Positions 9,829 to 21,846 of a stretch of 64,000 nt of DNA are shown one piece after another (position 1 is the first letter of the stretch; each line of letters starts with the position of its first letter). The translations under genes and the position numbers were made by a program. The notes beneath the pieces were generated by a model. It was not told the origin of the DNA, ran no database searches, and saw only the letters and a program-made list of their open reading frames with translations. Origin of the DNA: Zeugodacus cucurbitae (lineage: Eukaryota > Arthropoda > Insecta > Diptera > Tephritidae); NCBI RefSeq assembly GCF_028554725.1, contig NC_071671.1, positions 54,020,501 to 54,084,500 on the forward strand, written 5' to 3'.

Positions 9829-12800
9829 ATTATAATCGTTCCTTTCTCGTCCGCTCGATGATTCGCCGAATTTAAGGTGTAATCACTTTTTTTATGAGAA
9901 GACTTCTGCACTGTTAATTTGGCTTCTCATTTCCTAGTTCAGCCGGTAGATATGTCTTTCCGCAGGATTACCCTTGATAGAACAGCTTTTTATCTAGTCA
10001 TAGTTGATACCAAAACGTGTTTGTCATCGAGAATTACTTTATTTTTCTCTTTTGCTCCGACTGATTTGAATATTACAACGGTCACCGACGGCTTTTGAAA
10101 ATATGGATTCCTTCGATCTTGGCTCTTTAGGTTTTTCTCCTCCAATAAGGCAGCTGGTATTTAAGAAAATATCTAAAAATTCAAAATTACAAATTAAGAT
10201 TTGAAGATAGTATTTTTATACAAATCTAGAGGGTTGCAAAAATAACATTACTTTCTTATTTTTGAGCTCGTGTATATTAGCTTCAAATAACTTAACTTAG
10301 TATTTAAATCTACCTTACCATTAAAAATTTTATAGCAATAATTAACTAATTTTATAGTCACCACTAACCGCTTCTATTAGATTATACATAATTAAACGTC
10401 GGTCGCGTGTTCTCTTCAATATTACTAATTATCACCACTAATTTCTAAAAACACTAAAAATTTAAATTCAATAAATTCCACAGCAACTAAACTAAACAGA
10501 AGTCAAATAACATAAGATTATTACAACAAAATTCTGAAAAAATATTAAAAATGTACAGACTACAAACGAACGCAGCCGAAACTATTAGAGAGACTACAAA
10601 TTAGGCGCAAAATGCTAATTTAAACCTACAATCAACACTTCTCAAATTATACACTCATTTAATTATGGAATTTGCGTAAAGAAAATTAAAGCTTTTAACA
10701 CTTTGGAGATTCGCACAGAATAAGCGAGTTATTATTAGCGAATTCGTGGCGATAAAAATCATTATAATTTGACTTTCACCGCCAGACAAAATGCAATCTA
10801 TTGTAAATACAGATGAGTATGAACCAATAATTTTAGGCTAAAGTTGCTGGGAGGTCGAAATCAAAAAAAAAAATTTAAAAGCTTGGAGTACTGTTAAAGT
10901 TACAGAAGAAGCATTTTTAAATATTAAACCACGGCCAAGTCGGACTTACACGTTTTGTCTTAAAAAAAAATTTCATTAATGAATTTGCGAAGAAATCCGA
11001 ATTTTCGTTTTAGGCTAAAAACAATTTATCAATGAGCAGAAAAATTGAAAAAAGTAGGAGCTTTTGGAAGCATAAGTCCATGGCTGATTTTTTATCATAC
11101 AGCGCTTGATAGTGCGTTCATTGACGTCATCGACCGATCGTTGCCTGAGGAACTGCTGAAGCTGCCAACCGCTAGGGGAGCGCTAAATATAGTCGCGAAA
11201 AAAAATTTGGCTAAACGCAGGTTTGAAATTTTGAATGAACTTTTGGTTCGAGTAACATAAAATTACAACAACATGCGTTTATTTTGACATTTTTTCTTGC
11301 GTTTTTGGTATTCATTATTTTTCTTCGTTACTCATAGTTCGTTTTGTTTGGCGCACATTTGACAAATGAATGGTCTCAAGTGGTAAACATCAATTAATAG
11401 CGCTAATGCCAATCATAATAATATGTTAATATAAAGCACTCGAAGCGTTTTACATACAAAAATAAATATATACAGGGTGGTTCATGTGAATATTAAAATT
11501 TCCCAAAATATTTTTTTAAAGTCATACTGATCATAGGACATAGTCTTGTTTATTCCTTTCTGGTTTTCTTATAACACATCCTGGACAGCTTTTAAGAAAA
11601 TTGTGGGCTTGGTGAGAATTTATCGGTTTTGGAGTTATCGTAGTGGATTTTATTACTAACGAACACCGTCCTTTTAGAAATCTCAAGTATAAAGGTCAAC
11701 GACAACAAATCACAACCCCTACTTGACCATTTAATTTTATAATAATGCCGCTTGTACCGAAATTTGAGCGAAAAAGTTCGGTTATGCTAAGGGCAACTGA
11801 TTCTAGGCATAAAAAATCATTCATAGCTTAATTTCTGGGGACAAAATCATCAATCAAATCATTCAATGTGCTTCTTTAGACCTCGTAATTCTCTAAAATT
11901 TTGGTTTGGAGCTGTGTTTTCAAAGAAAAACCCTGCTATCTCTCAGAAATATTTATTTAAACTGTAAATTTCAGAGCATGCCTCGACTATTTTGCCTCCT
12001 AATGCAGTTGTGGAGTCCAAAGTATGATTTGTCGAAGGAAGAAGGTTATTTCGAGCTTTTCAAGGAATGCACATCTTGGTCTAGACACTTCTATGTATCT
12101 CCCTGTACTAAGCCTGAGTCTACAGTACCTTTCAGCGTAAACGGATCACACATATGCCCTTGTATGCCTGTATTGCGGCTACTATCTGCCTTTTTGAACT
12201 CAGCTTTAACATATTTTTTCCATAGCCGTTTTGTTGACTAACTGACTAACTGTGCTTTAGTAAAACCGAAAAGTCTTAATGAATTGCGTCTGCTGTCCAT
12301 TTTTTTGTTATACTTGCCAGCTTATACCGTGAAAAGCAGCCAGCCAATGCTTTTGCCTCGGGAAGTATACACAACAACATATCTTCAACTACTTCATACT
12401 ATTCACATCTGTTGCAATAAGCACAGAGCGGAACTGTTTCATATCGCTAGTCTACAAAAAAAAAAAAAAAAAATAAATAAATAAATAAATGAAAAAAAGC
12501 GTTTATGATTAATTAATATTCCTGTATTTTGCGCAAAAGTTAGTTTGGCGCGCAAATGACTGCCAAAATATAATTCTAGTCTTTCGTTAAAATCGCCTGT
12601 ACGTCTGTCGCAGCTTTGACAGTTCATTAGCGCATTTTTCGCTGCGCGCTTAAGCATTCTAAAGTTTTTAGTCTAACTTCTTTTTCCATTTTTTAGCAAT
12701 GCTTGTTTTGAGCAAACGGTTAACCAGTTGTTTTGAGTTTGCTATTAATTAATTATTGCTGGTAAAAGTAGACTGACTGTTAGTTTGACACAAAAACCAA

Positions 12801-13522
12801 CGGTTGGTTAGACATTAGTTTAATACTCGAATTATTGTTTCTTTGAGTGTGACTTCTCAGCACTTCACTTCCAGCTGCAATATTTTTTTGACTTGCAAGT
12901 CGTTGATCTTTTGAGCGCATGTTTATTGAATTTAACAAGGTTAGAGGTTAATTAAGGAGTGCTGCCTATTTTATAGTGGATAGTGGTTGTTATAGAGATG
13001 TGTTTAGTGAGCTCTTTATTGCAGCACCTTTCTGTGGTATGTTGTACTCCAATTGAAATAAAGACGTTAGCTTGAAAGCATGCTCATATACTCTATAAAA
13101 GCATATAGAAAGCCTTTGGCTTGAAAATCGGAATCTTTTATTGCATTACCTTCATAATTTATCAATTTTGTATAGATCGTATAATGTATGCCATTATTTG
13201 ATATACTATAAATTGTCGAATTAGCTTCAAGTTTCAGTCAAATCATTTATCTCAAATAAAAAAGTTACAAATGTAAGCTGCAATATTGAAAATACCATCT
13301 CAAATAGAAGAAAAAGAGAAAACATGTATACAATGTGTTACCCATATTCTCAAAGACTATACTTTAGTTTCTGTGATCTTCATTCTCCTTTGTTAGATCG
13401 AATACTATTAATCAAATTTTGTACAAAAAGGAGAATTTTATATTATTTTTCTGCGTTCTGAATCACATTATTTTATTTGAAAGCGGTACAGGTTGATGAT
13501 GATGAGAGTTCCTTAAGGACTT
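9829..13522. other. Long AT-rich spacer
   Basis: No supported gene. At about 11473 the sequence CAGGGTGGTTCATGT resembles a Tc1/mariner terminal repeat, and a MPLVPKFERK-like frame lies at about 11745, but no matching second end was found. A (A)17(AAAT)n tract is at 12456-12491. Other short frames lack motifs. Confidence 0.4.
12456..12491 (+). repeat. poly-A followed by (AAAT)n
   Basis: About 17 A residues then five AAAT units. It could be a microsatellite or an old retroposon tail; nothing recognisable lies upstream of it. Confidence 0.8.
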
Positions 13523-13537
13523 GTGAATTCCTTTATT
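13523..13537. repeat. Target-site duplication, left copy
   Basis: GTGAATTCCTTTATT, repeated exactly at 13915-13929, flanking the LINE insertion. Confidence 0.9.
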
Positions 13538-13914
13538 GTGTGTGTTATTGGCGTTCAACCGATTAGCCGGTTATAGCTGAATCGATTAGAGCGCGCCACT
13601 CTTCTCTTTCTTTAACCAAGTCGCTCTCCACCTGGTCCCTCCAACGGAGTGGAGGCCTTCCCCTTCCTCGGCTTCCTCCGGCGGGTACTGCATCGAACAC
13701 TTTCAGGGCTGGAGTGTTTTCGTCCATTCGGACAACATGTCGTCGTATAACTCGTACAGCTCATCGTTCCATCGTCTGCGGTATTCGCCATTGCCAATGT
13801 TCTGAGGACCATAAATCTTGCGCAAAATTTTCCTCTCGAAAACTCCTAGTGTCGTCTCATTTGATGTTGACATCGTCCAAGCTTCTGCACCATAAAGCAG
13901 GACGGGAATGATAA
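13538..13914 (-). mobile_element. 5'-truncated LINE insertion (fragment 2)
   Basis: Minus-strand non-LTR retrotransposon tail of 377 bp flanked by a perfect 15-bp direct repeat. That is what target-primed reverse transcription leaves. It encodes LLYGAEAWTMSTSNETT, FERKILRKIYGPQNIGNGEY and RRWNDELYELYDD. An internal deletion removes the IxxxRLRWLGH segment, and VVRMDENTPALKVFDAVPAG, RGRPPLRWRDQVESDL and EREEWRALIDSAITG follow before the stop at 13563-13565. The 3' UTR is very short and ends in a CA-rich tail. A short 3' UTR and simple tail fit RTE-like elements (inference). The element is 5'-truncated, so it was dead on arrival. Confidence 0.9.
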
Positions 13915-13929
13915 GTGAATTCCTTTATT
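13915..13929. repeat. Target-site duplication, right copy
   Basis: Exact repeat of 13523-13537. Confidence 0.9.
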
Positions 13930-15664
13930 AGTGATCTTTGTTCACGAAACATAATTCTTGGTGCTAACTTATGGTTCTTATATAGCCGAAAGGTACGTGT
14001 GATTAGTAACTGTTTACCTCTTTGTCCACCTTTTGCTAAACTAAGGAGGACCTTTGTAAGACTAAATTTGATCAAATTTGAATCACTGTTGTTAACTAAA
14101 GTGTTTCTTGTGTTTGGAAGGAAGTGTTTTGACTCTATAGAACATTTTCTAAGTGAGGTATTTCATTAGAATTTATAAAAGAAAATATTTATTGCATTCT
14201 GCGCGCTCAGAGATGGTAAAAATCATTTGAAAAATAACTCGTAAATTCTTAACTGATTGCCTTGATATTTGGAGAGTATTATTCAATGAAGATTCTAGAG
14301 AAAGAGATGTTTACGTTATGCTTTTTAGTAAAAATAAATAAATAAAACTGTTCTGGCATATTTTAAATTTAAAATTAGAAAACAATTACAATTTTGTTCC
14401 ACACTCAATATTTGAAATTTCTATAGTCATCCTGTCCATTTTATTTTACATCGAGGATAATAAAGTTCCCAAAATTTTAATTTATATCGTGTTTTGTCGG
14501 CAATAGTCTTGAAGTCATAAGATTTTTTGTCGCTTTACAGAATTATAGATGACATAAGATCAAAAGAACTTCTAGGAACACATTTCCATAAATCATATTT
14601 TTCTTAGAAAGGGTTCAGAGAGATCATTAACCCGTTAAAGGAAGAACATAGGTGTGATTATATATATTTTCTAAGTGTGAGAGGGCTGAATGTGTCCACT
14701 ATACCAAAGGATGCTGTTATGTATGTATTTCTTTAGATTCATATATTTAGGAAAGTACGAGTTCTTTATACGGTAATAATATCAAAATTATCTAGGCAGC
14801 CAAATTAGAACAATTAATAAAACCGTATGACCAATGAAAGGACGGAAATTCGTCTGTAAACAATGGAGGAAATAATAATGATCGTGATTCAAGAAGTTAA
14901 AGTGACGGAAATGTACTTATGGGATTTGAAAAGCGTAAACGATTGATTTGTTTGGAACTGTACTATAATTTTAGAAAATTCAAAATATATCTAATACACC
15001 TAATGATTTTTTTTAAAGAAAGCAATGACTCATTCACTTTTAAGCAATGTATATCGATTGATTAAGCAGGGAAATAAATTAGATTTATGTATATGTGCAC
15101 GCCTTTAAGGTAAATAAAAATATGCATATCCTCTCTGTGTATTCTCAAAACATTAACTGCTCACACGACATATGCAATATGACCGCGGGCACAACGACCG
15201 ACGGACGGACAGCCCGCGTAACTAAAAAATACTTTGATTTATGCCACGAATCGGCCATAAAAAATCACTGACAGTTGCAAAAAATCAGGAAAAAAGAAAA
15301 AATAAATACGGCAACACCACCAACATGGGTCGCAGAAAGGGCAACAATATGGCGATCGTCGACTGGCAAAATGCAGAGCCGGCAGGTTGGGCGGTAGGCA
15401 CGAAGGTGGCATGGAGCGCAAGCCAGTGGGTGTTTGTGTGGCAACGAGTAACATAGCAAATGCGACGGGCACGCACGCATTTTTCACAATTTACAGATTG
15501 ATACGTGACGGAATTCGATTTGTGATATATGGCAAGACGATTTCCTGTGCCATCATACAGACGCGGTTACTTGTTGTTGGCATATTGTATTTATTGCGGC
15601 ATGATCGCGAAGCTTAATCAATGGTTAGTGGGCAAAATAAAAAAGAACTAAAGAATCACTCTAG

Positions 15665-15860
15665 TGGAGGAAGTGGCGAAAGAGGCAGAGAGAGGAAGAG
15701 TGCGGAAGAGCGAGCGAGATGGAGCGTGTGTGTGTTGTATGGATGCAGTTGAACTTTGGCGGAATGGCGGCATTGTGCCTGGCGCGGATGCGTTGGGCAG
15801 TGAGACTCAGTCATACCAACATATAGCCGAGTCTGCGAGCAGTCAGTTCGCTGGCGAAAC
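15665..15860 (+). promoter_or_regulatory. Possible promoter: GA-rich tract plus initiator-like site
   Basis: A purine tract (AGAGGCAGAGAGAGGAAGAG) of the kind bound by GAGA factor in flies lies 120-180 bp upstream of GCAGTCAGTTCG at 15841-15850. This contains TCAGTT, a match to the fly initiator consensus TCAKTY. The surrounding sequence is GC-richer than average. No TATA box or downstream promoter element was seen at the proper distance and no coding exon follows, so this is a weak candidate. Confidence 0.25.
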
Positions 15861-18527
15861 AGTTTTGGCTGTTGTGGCCTTTCGTACATCACCGTCACGT
15901 ACGCAGCCATCAATCGTCCACTGTCATAGGGCTGACGGCTAATGATAGGTGTGGGTACGCGCGTGTTGCGCCTGGGATTTCTCGGATTACTAGCTGGTAT
16001 TCTTTTTGTTGCTATTGTTTTTGTTGCTGTTTGATGAACAAAAAACTGTATTAAAACTAAAAATCGTTACGACTCGAGCTACCTCCTTCGTTGGTTGGCA
16101 TTGGTGGTGGTTGTGGTGTTGGTGGCACATGGAAAATTTACGATTTGGAGCTTTACGAGAAGTTTTACTTTTAATTTTAGGTTCCTCAATTTCTGCCGTT
16201 TGCTGTTTTCGACTTTTATTTTGTTTGCTTTTGACTGCAATTGCGATAGTTTAATTGCCAGGATTTTGAGGTACGAATATCCTTTGATAGCAGCATTTGC
16301 AGCATAAAACCTATGTTTGCACCCCGAGGCGGTGGCATTAGTAATTATGTCTGCCGGTATGTACATATGTGCAAAACAACCGACTAACAAATTTTTTTAT
16401 TTCGACTTTTTCATGAATATTTGCAAATGTTTGCCTCGGAAGTGTTTTGGGGCCTCAGACTGACTGACTGGTGTTGTTGGGTGAGCCGACTGTGGTTGCT
16501 TGCGTGTTTGGTGCTCATCTTGCCAATGCCAAAATTGCTTTCTCACATTTGGTAGCATAAATTGCAGCCAATTGTAGGCAAACTTTTTCGACGCTGCCAG
16601 TTTCTAATTTAACTTGTCCATATGCCACAATGCAACGCTGCATACATACCGCTATATGTAGGTAGTGCTGTGTATTGCAACCGCATTTGTCTGGTTTTTC
16701 GTTATTCTAGACGCTAAATCAAGCGTCTGCCGTCGTAGTGTTAGCATAGGAAAAATAGAAAATTTTGTATTTCCGGCCACTTGCGCCAGAAAATTCACCC
16801 AAATACTGTAGTAGTACTAAGTCATACGGCAGTTAACGGCAAAAATATTACTCATAGGTGTTTGTGGATGGCCAATCGTTTGAGCTACCAAATGGTTGGT
16901 CAAAAATGGAAGAAAAATAAAAATTGTTATTTAAAAAAAAAAAAACTAGAAGTTGGTTGCGTTCGAATATAGATAGATAATTTCCTTTTTGAAGGGTTGC
17001 TTAGAGTTTGCGTTAGTGATCTCTCAGTTAAAATGTTTAAAATGGACTGAAAGGCGAATATTTATTATATTATTTATATTTTATTATCATATTAAATGCT
17101 ATGCAATGAAGACAGATCGTAAAGTATAAAAAAGTTCTGTAGTGATTCTTCTCAGACTATCACATCTGTTCAAAAATATTGTACGTTTCGTTTACGGAAT
17201 TTGGAAGCGTTGCGAGACAAGAGTTTTTCCGGATGCTTCATGTGAATCTAAAACTCTCCGTTGTTTAAGTAATGCCAGCTTTGTTTAAGTAATGAATACC
17301 TGAAAAAGATACATGTGTTTATGGAAACTGAAGATTTCTGTCCAAAGTGTCTTTTATATTAACTAAGTCTTGAGCGATTAGATTAACGAAATCGCGAAAG
17401 AGGGAGCCATCCAGTCTGGTTTATATCTAAAGGCTTTGAGACGTCCTTCACAAATTTCATTGGACTACTTAATGCGCTCTACAGTATAATAGCTCATAGT
17501 ACAAAGCTCATAGTAATATAGGCAAATGGATAATGTATGTATTTCCGTTCCATACTGGTATTTTTCATTTTTTTTCGAGAACCGATTGCAGTATACTAAG
17601 GGGTTTCATCGTGAGGCAATTCATGAAACCTTAAATGCGATTTTAAGATTTCCAATAATGGTGATTTTGTGGAATAAACTTGTTTCCAACTGATAAGCAT
17701 ATAAGATCATGACCTATCACAGTTGCAGCTACTCGACTTACTATATACTCGAGTTCTGTAGTTTTGGCAAATGACAACGTCTTGATCAGGAACGATGTAG
17801 TATCCTTTGAAAACGTATTGAAAAAAACAAAAAAACGTTCCATTCGGGGAATTTTGATATCGAGTTGAAGCCAGAGCTCTTTAATGCGCCCCAATCACTC
17901 AAAAGAAGATCTTTATTCTATAAACTCTGAGTGGAAAGATAGATTGGAGCAATCTTTGTGAGTCCGTTCTTCCAAGATGTTGTAAGCGTGGACATCGTCG
18001 GACTATTAACATGGTCTTAAATTGTTGTAATTTCTAAATAATAAAGACAGAGGAATTAGGATAACTGTGCATATTTCATAAGTTTCTTGATCAATTAGGA
18101 CTAAATTTGGTACACATAATTTGTGGTAAAGCCTCTTAGTAAGTTCTCTCATAACATTAGATATTTTTAATAATCTACGTATTAGTCTATTAGAGAGGTT
18201 AGATTAGATCGATTAGATCGATAATGTTTTGCATTAATTCTGCCTCAGATTTTCGTTGTTTCATTGCTAAGAAGGGAGATACTAGATTTATCCCGGTATC
18301 TAAACCGTTTCTACGTATTTCTGACCATTTTCTTAAGTTTGAAATGGACTTCTGGATCAATAATTTGTCAAAAAGAAGTGAATTATCGTAAATGAGTACA
18401 ATCTGTTCTTAATTGCGAATGTATGGATTTTCATCGACTCTGATTCACTGATTCGTTATAAATTTGGCGAACATTTTGATACTTTTTATTTTCCTTCGTA
18501 TGTATTATATATATTCATATACTGTTT

Positions 18528-18582
18528 TGGACTCGGCTATAACCGCGTAAGCGGTGTCTACGCCAGTCAAGAAGAAGAAGAT
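18528..18582 (+). repeat. LINE 3' tail with (GAA)n
   Basis: TCGGCTATAACCGCGTAAGC and the following GGTGTCTACGCCAGTCAAGA match the 3' end of the LINE at 13538 (CAGCTATAACCGGCTAATCG and GTTGAACGCCAAT). It ends in GAAGAAGAAG. Only the 3' end is present, in plus orientation. Confidence 0.6.
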
Positions 18583-20269
18583 ATTGTTTAATATTTGGTT
18601 TTGCTAAACTTTAGCCCGCCTTACATGCAACATGAAATATTTTCAAATATTCCCATAAAATCAAAATAAATTATTCTCACCTTTTTAGTACTAATAATAT
18701 ATGTTTCTAACTCCGGAAATGATTTTTTAAATATTATATATTATTATGTGATAAATATTTAAATTGCATAAAGCATATATGAAATATTACAATTTAAATT
18801 GTTGTTGTGAAAAAAAGAAAAAAAATGCTTTCGGAAGCGCTATTAATTTTCCTTTATAGCTTGCTGAGGCTTATGATTAATTTATCCTTAACGTTATGCA
18901 ATATTTATTATAAAAATAATTGCAAAAAAAAGTTTTAAATAATAGAGTTATTAAATTCAAAACGCGTAGCCAATTTCAATTTCCTCTTGTACTTAATGCC
19001 TATCAATCAAAAGAAAAATCACAAAAAAGCTGAGCTTTAGCACTTTTTATAACACTCTTGTTAGTGATTAAGCTAGCCTTATGTAATGCGGCATTGTACC
19101 GATTGACCGTTGTTGCAAAAACGTTTTCAACGCCGACAGTCAATCAAGTTTTTTTTCTTTCCAGCCCTCCACAATTATTAGATCTACATAGATAATATTT
19201 AGTAGTTGCTAGTATAAATTCAGAAAAAACACAAGTCGCATTGTTTTATGTTTGTAATTCAATAAAAGTCAAGTCAAGTCGAATCAAATGGAGGCAATAA
19301 GGCACACACACGCAGCCACCAGCAAGCCAACAACAATAATAAAATGCAAATTAATTGGTTAAGCGAGTAACAAGTTTTGCACCGATTGAGTTAGCGACTG
19401 ACCGACCCACCGACCGTCCATTAGATGCCGCAATTCTGTAATTTGCACTGTCGTTCGGCGCACACAAATTGACACGTTTGCAAATAAATTGATATATCAG
19501 CGTTGAAACTCGGTTTCCGAAACGCGTACGGTCGGTGCGGTCGGTTGGCAGCGAAGAAAAACCAAAGTGAACTATCAATGCACTATTACATAAGCGGTGC
19601 AACAATGTATGGCTATTTGTGACAAAAGTCAGATTTAGTCACCTATGTGTGTATATGCGTCTGTGTGTTTGTGTTAATTGGCATGCAAAAGAAAAACTGG
19701 CAATGCGACTTTAAACAACTGTTTTTTCCATATATACTATAATTATATCTGAAAAAAAATACATATATATGTATATCAAAAGAAAAGTTGCGTTAAGCTG
19801 CTTCAAGTCGCCAATTGCGATTTTCATATGCACCAGTTTGACACAAAGGATGCGTTATGAAATCATGTGATGTGATGGAAAGTTTTTATTATTAAATATT
19901 TTTTATTGTATCATCGAAAGCCAAGTTGGCGGCATTCATGTAATTAAACGGAAAATGAGAGTAATAATTACATATACTGTTATTTATGAGCATTTCTGGG
20001 AATTTGTGATTGTTTGTAAACAGTATATAAAGTAGGTTTAAATTATTTTTATGAGATTTGGAGATCAAATCAAGTTTTTGTAGTTAGATTTCATACAAAA
20101 TATTGATGCCTACATTAAAATCGATAAAAAGTAGTTTCATATGTTAATGGGACACCATTTTCTGATAAAAGAAGAATAAGAGTTGACGGTGCTCGGCGTC
20201 AAGCGAAGCTAGCTTTTGTATGTTGGTCTCATGATCATAAATAGGCTGTTATCGACGACGGCTATCTAT

Positions 20270-20460
20270 AATTTACATGAATTAACGGCCGTAAAATGAA
20301 GTTACACGAGATAGGTGATGTTCTAAAGATCTCCAAGGAACGTGTTGGAGATATCGTTCATAAATATTTTAGTAGGCGAGAGCTCCATGGGAGCCATGGC
20401 AACTCATAGTAAACAGCAACTTGATGATCCTGAGTAGTGTTTAAACCTCTTCTTGTGGAA
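20270..20460 (+). pseudogene. mariner transposase fragment (irritans-like)
   Basis: The frame reads RKMKLHEIGDVLKISKERVG then DIVHKYFSRRELH, matching the second helix-turn-helix of mariner transposases (KLxEIAxxLxISxERVxxIxHxxL). After a frame change it gives KQQLDDPE*CLNLF, matching the linker QRVDDSEQCLELF that precedes the first catalytic block. Both ends are missing and no inverted repeats are seen. Confidence 0.65.
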
Positions 20461-20600
20461 GTAGGACTGCATTGTGGAAGTAGGTCTGTTTAGGCGAAAT
20501 GACTAAAATTTTGATTTGTGGTACCTAAGTACAATTTGCAACGATATCAGGCCTTTTCCGATGTCATATGAAAAAAGATGAAAAGAAGACAAAAAAGGCG

Positions 20601-21050
20601 ATGACAGAAGCAGAAAGGCGGTATATTTTGAAAATATCTTTGAATTCGAGTGACTCTGCAGCAAGAATAAAGACGTTGAATGCTTCTAGTGGCAGTGTTT
20701 CCTCTGTGAGAAGCTACAGTTTTGTAGCAATCATATGTATTGGAAAAATAAATGGAAATCGGTCGTGTGTTCTGATGAATATTTCGACGGTCCCGACGAC
20801 AATAATTATGACCTTAGATAAGAGGAACGTTTACAAGCCCTTGTAACCGCGCAGGGGATGTGATGGTTTGGGGTGCGGAATGAACCTCAGGTATTATGGA
20901 ACAATTAAGCTACAGTTTCAAACATTAAAAATTACTGCATATTGACACAAATAAATACTCGATTCTACATTTCCGCCATTTTCTAATATTTTTGGACCCA
21001 TTCTCTGGACATACCAACAGGCAAATTTTCCGATCTACACCGCAAGAGTA
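20601..21050 (+). pseudogene. Tc1-like transposase, left part (interrupted)
   Basis: The ATG at 20601 starts MTEAERRYILKISLNSSDSA, the HTH start of a Tc1-family transposase. After an internal gap it continues in other frames with MYWKNKWKSVVCSDEYFDGP (first catalytic aspartate in SDE), DVMVWGA, and FGPILWTYQQANFPIYTARV at 20989-21050. Intact relatives have WTFQQDNAPIHTARV there; here the catalytic D of QQDN is replaced by A. At 21050 the reading breaks at a TA where a mariner is inserted, and Tc1 sequence resumes at 21618. Confidence 0.8.
21018..21050 (+). repeat. 33-bp direct repeat, left copy
   Basis: Matches 21618-21650 at 27 of 33 positions. Both encode the Tc1 segment around N-x-P-I-x-x-ARV. 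It flanks the nested mariner. Confidence 0.75.
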
Positions 21051-21617
21051 CGAGGGCTGCTATATATATTTCTGGTCTAATAATGAAAATATTAATATTT
21101 ATCAACGAAAATGGTTTTATTGTTTTTCAAAATATTCTCCATCAAGATTTATACACTTTTGCATGCGCTCAAACCAATTTTCGAAGCACTTTTTTTAGCC
21201 TTTTTTTGAGCGATTGTAAATTGTGCGGGATCCAACGAGAACAAACCTTTTTTACGGCCAGGTGTTCATGCAATATCGAATATATGCTGGTGAGAGAAAT
21301 GCATAGGCATGCCTCTATCTAAAGGTATGTTACATGACGGTCTTGCATTATCAGTTCACGTACGGCATCGATGTTTTCTGGCACAACGGCTGTTTTTGGA
21401 CGACCTTTACGGAATTCGTCTTTGAGCGAGCGTCGGCCACGATTGAATTCGTTGTACCAGTTTTTCACTGTGCTATAGGATAGTGCTTCATAGCCATACA
21501 AAGATTTTAGTTCATCGACGCACTCTTGTCGCGATAATCCACGTCGAAAGTTGTGAAAAATGATCGCACGAAAATGTTCACGAGTTAATCCATTTTTTGG
21601 CCGAGATGAATTTTTTA
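21051..21617 (-). mobile_element. mariner nested inside the Tc1 element
   Basis: Minus-strand mariner copy of about 570 bp. Its 3' end abuts TA (21049-21050) with the terminal sequence CGAGGGCTGCTATATATATT. The minus frame carries SSRPKNGLTREHFRAIIFHN, FRRGLSRQECVDELKSLYG, STVKNWYNEFNRG and VPENIDAVRELIMQDRHVTY: a complete first HTH and the linker. Then, with frameshifts, come ILHEHLAVKKVCSRWIPHNL and a jump to CFENWFERMQKCINLDGEYF at the C-terminus. The whole catalytic core is deleted. The 5' UTR and 5' inverted repeat are missing. Non-functional. Confidence 0.85.
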
Positions 21618-21846
21618 CAGAAAAATGTTCCGATCGACATCGCAAGGGTAGTAAAATCTGGGATTACAGCTCAAAATATGAGTTTGTTGAAGTGGCCCAT
21701 CCTATTCTCCTGACTTTAATATAATGGGAAACTCTTTGGGGGTTGATGTCCCGCAAGGTTTATGAGGTCGTCAATTCGATGAACGGGAGTGAGATATTCT
21801 TGTACTACTCTTGTAAATCTTTTATGATAGCCTTCCGAACAGTGTA
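21618..21846 (+). pseudogene. Tc1-like transposase, right part
   Basis: Continues the Tc1 element after the mariner. It reads NVPIDIARVVKSGITAQNMS and LLKWP, then, after frameshifts, SPDFNIMGNSLG (from SPDLNPIENLWG, with the catalytic E changed to G), GRQFDE and a final DSLPNSV. The first 33 bp duplicate the end of the left part. The third acidic catalytic residue is lost, so the element was inactive or has decayed since. Confidence 0.78.

Larger units (their letters stand above)
13930..20269. other. Long mostly unique region
   Basis: No intact gene recognised. The block 15180-16560 is GC-richer and contains a GA-rich tract (15665-15725) and an initiator-like site at 15843. A LINE tail lies at 18528. 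At 19400-19545 a GACCGACCxACCGACC-like sequence recurs in inverted form about 110 bp away. The rest is AT-rich without motifs. Confidence 0.4.

Noticed and set aside
11473..12250. Possible Tc1/mariner element starting CAGGGTGGTTCATGT
   Set aside because: No matching opposite end and only a vague N-terminal resemblance (MPLVPKFERK); not enough to call.
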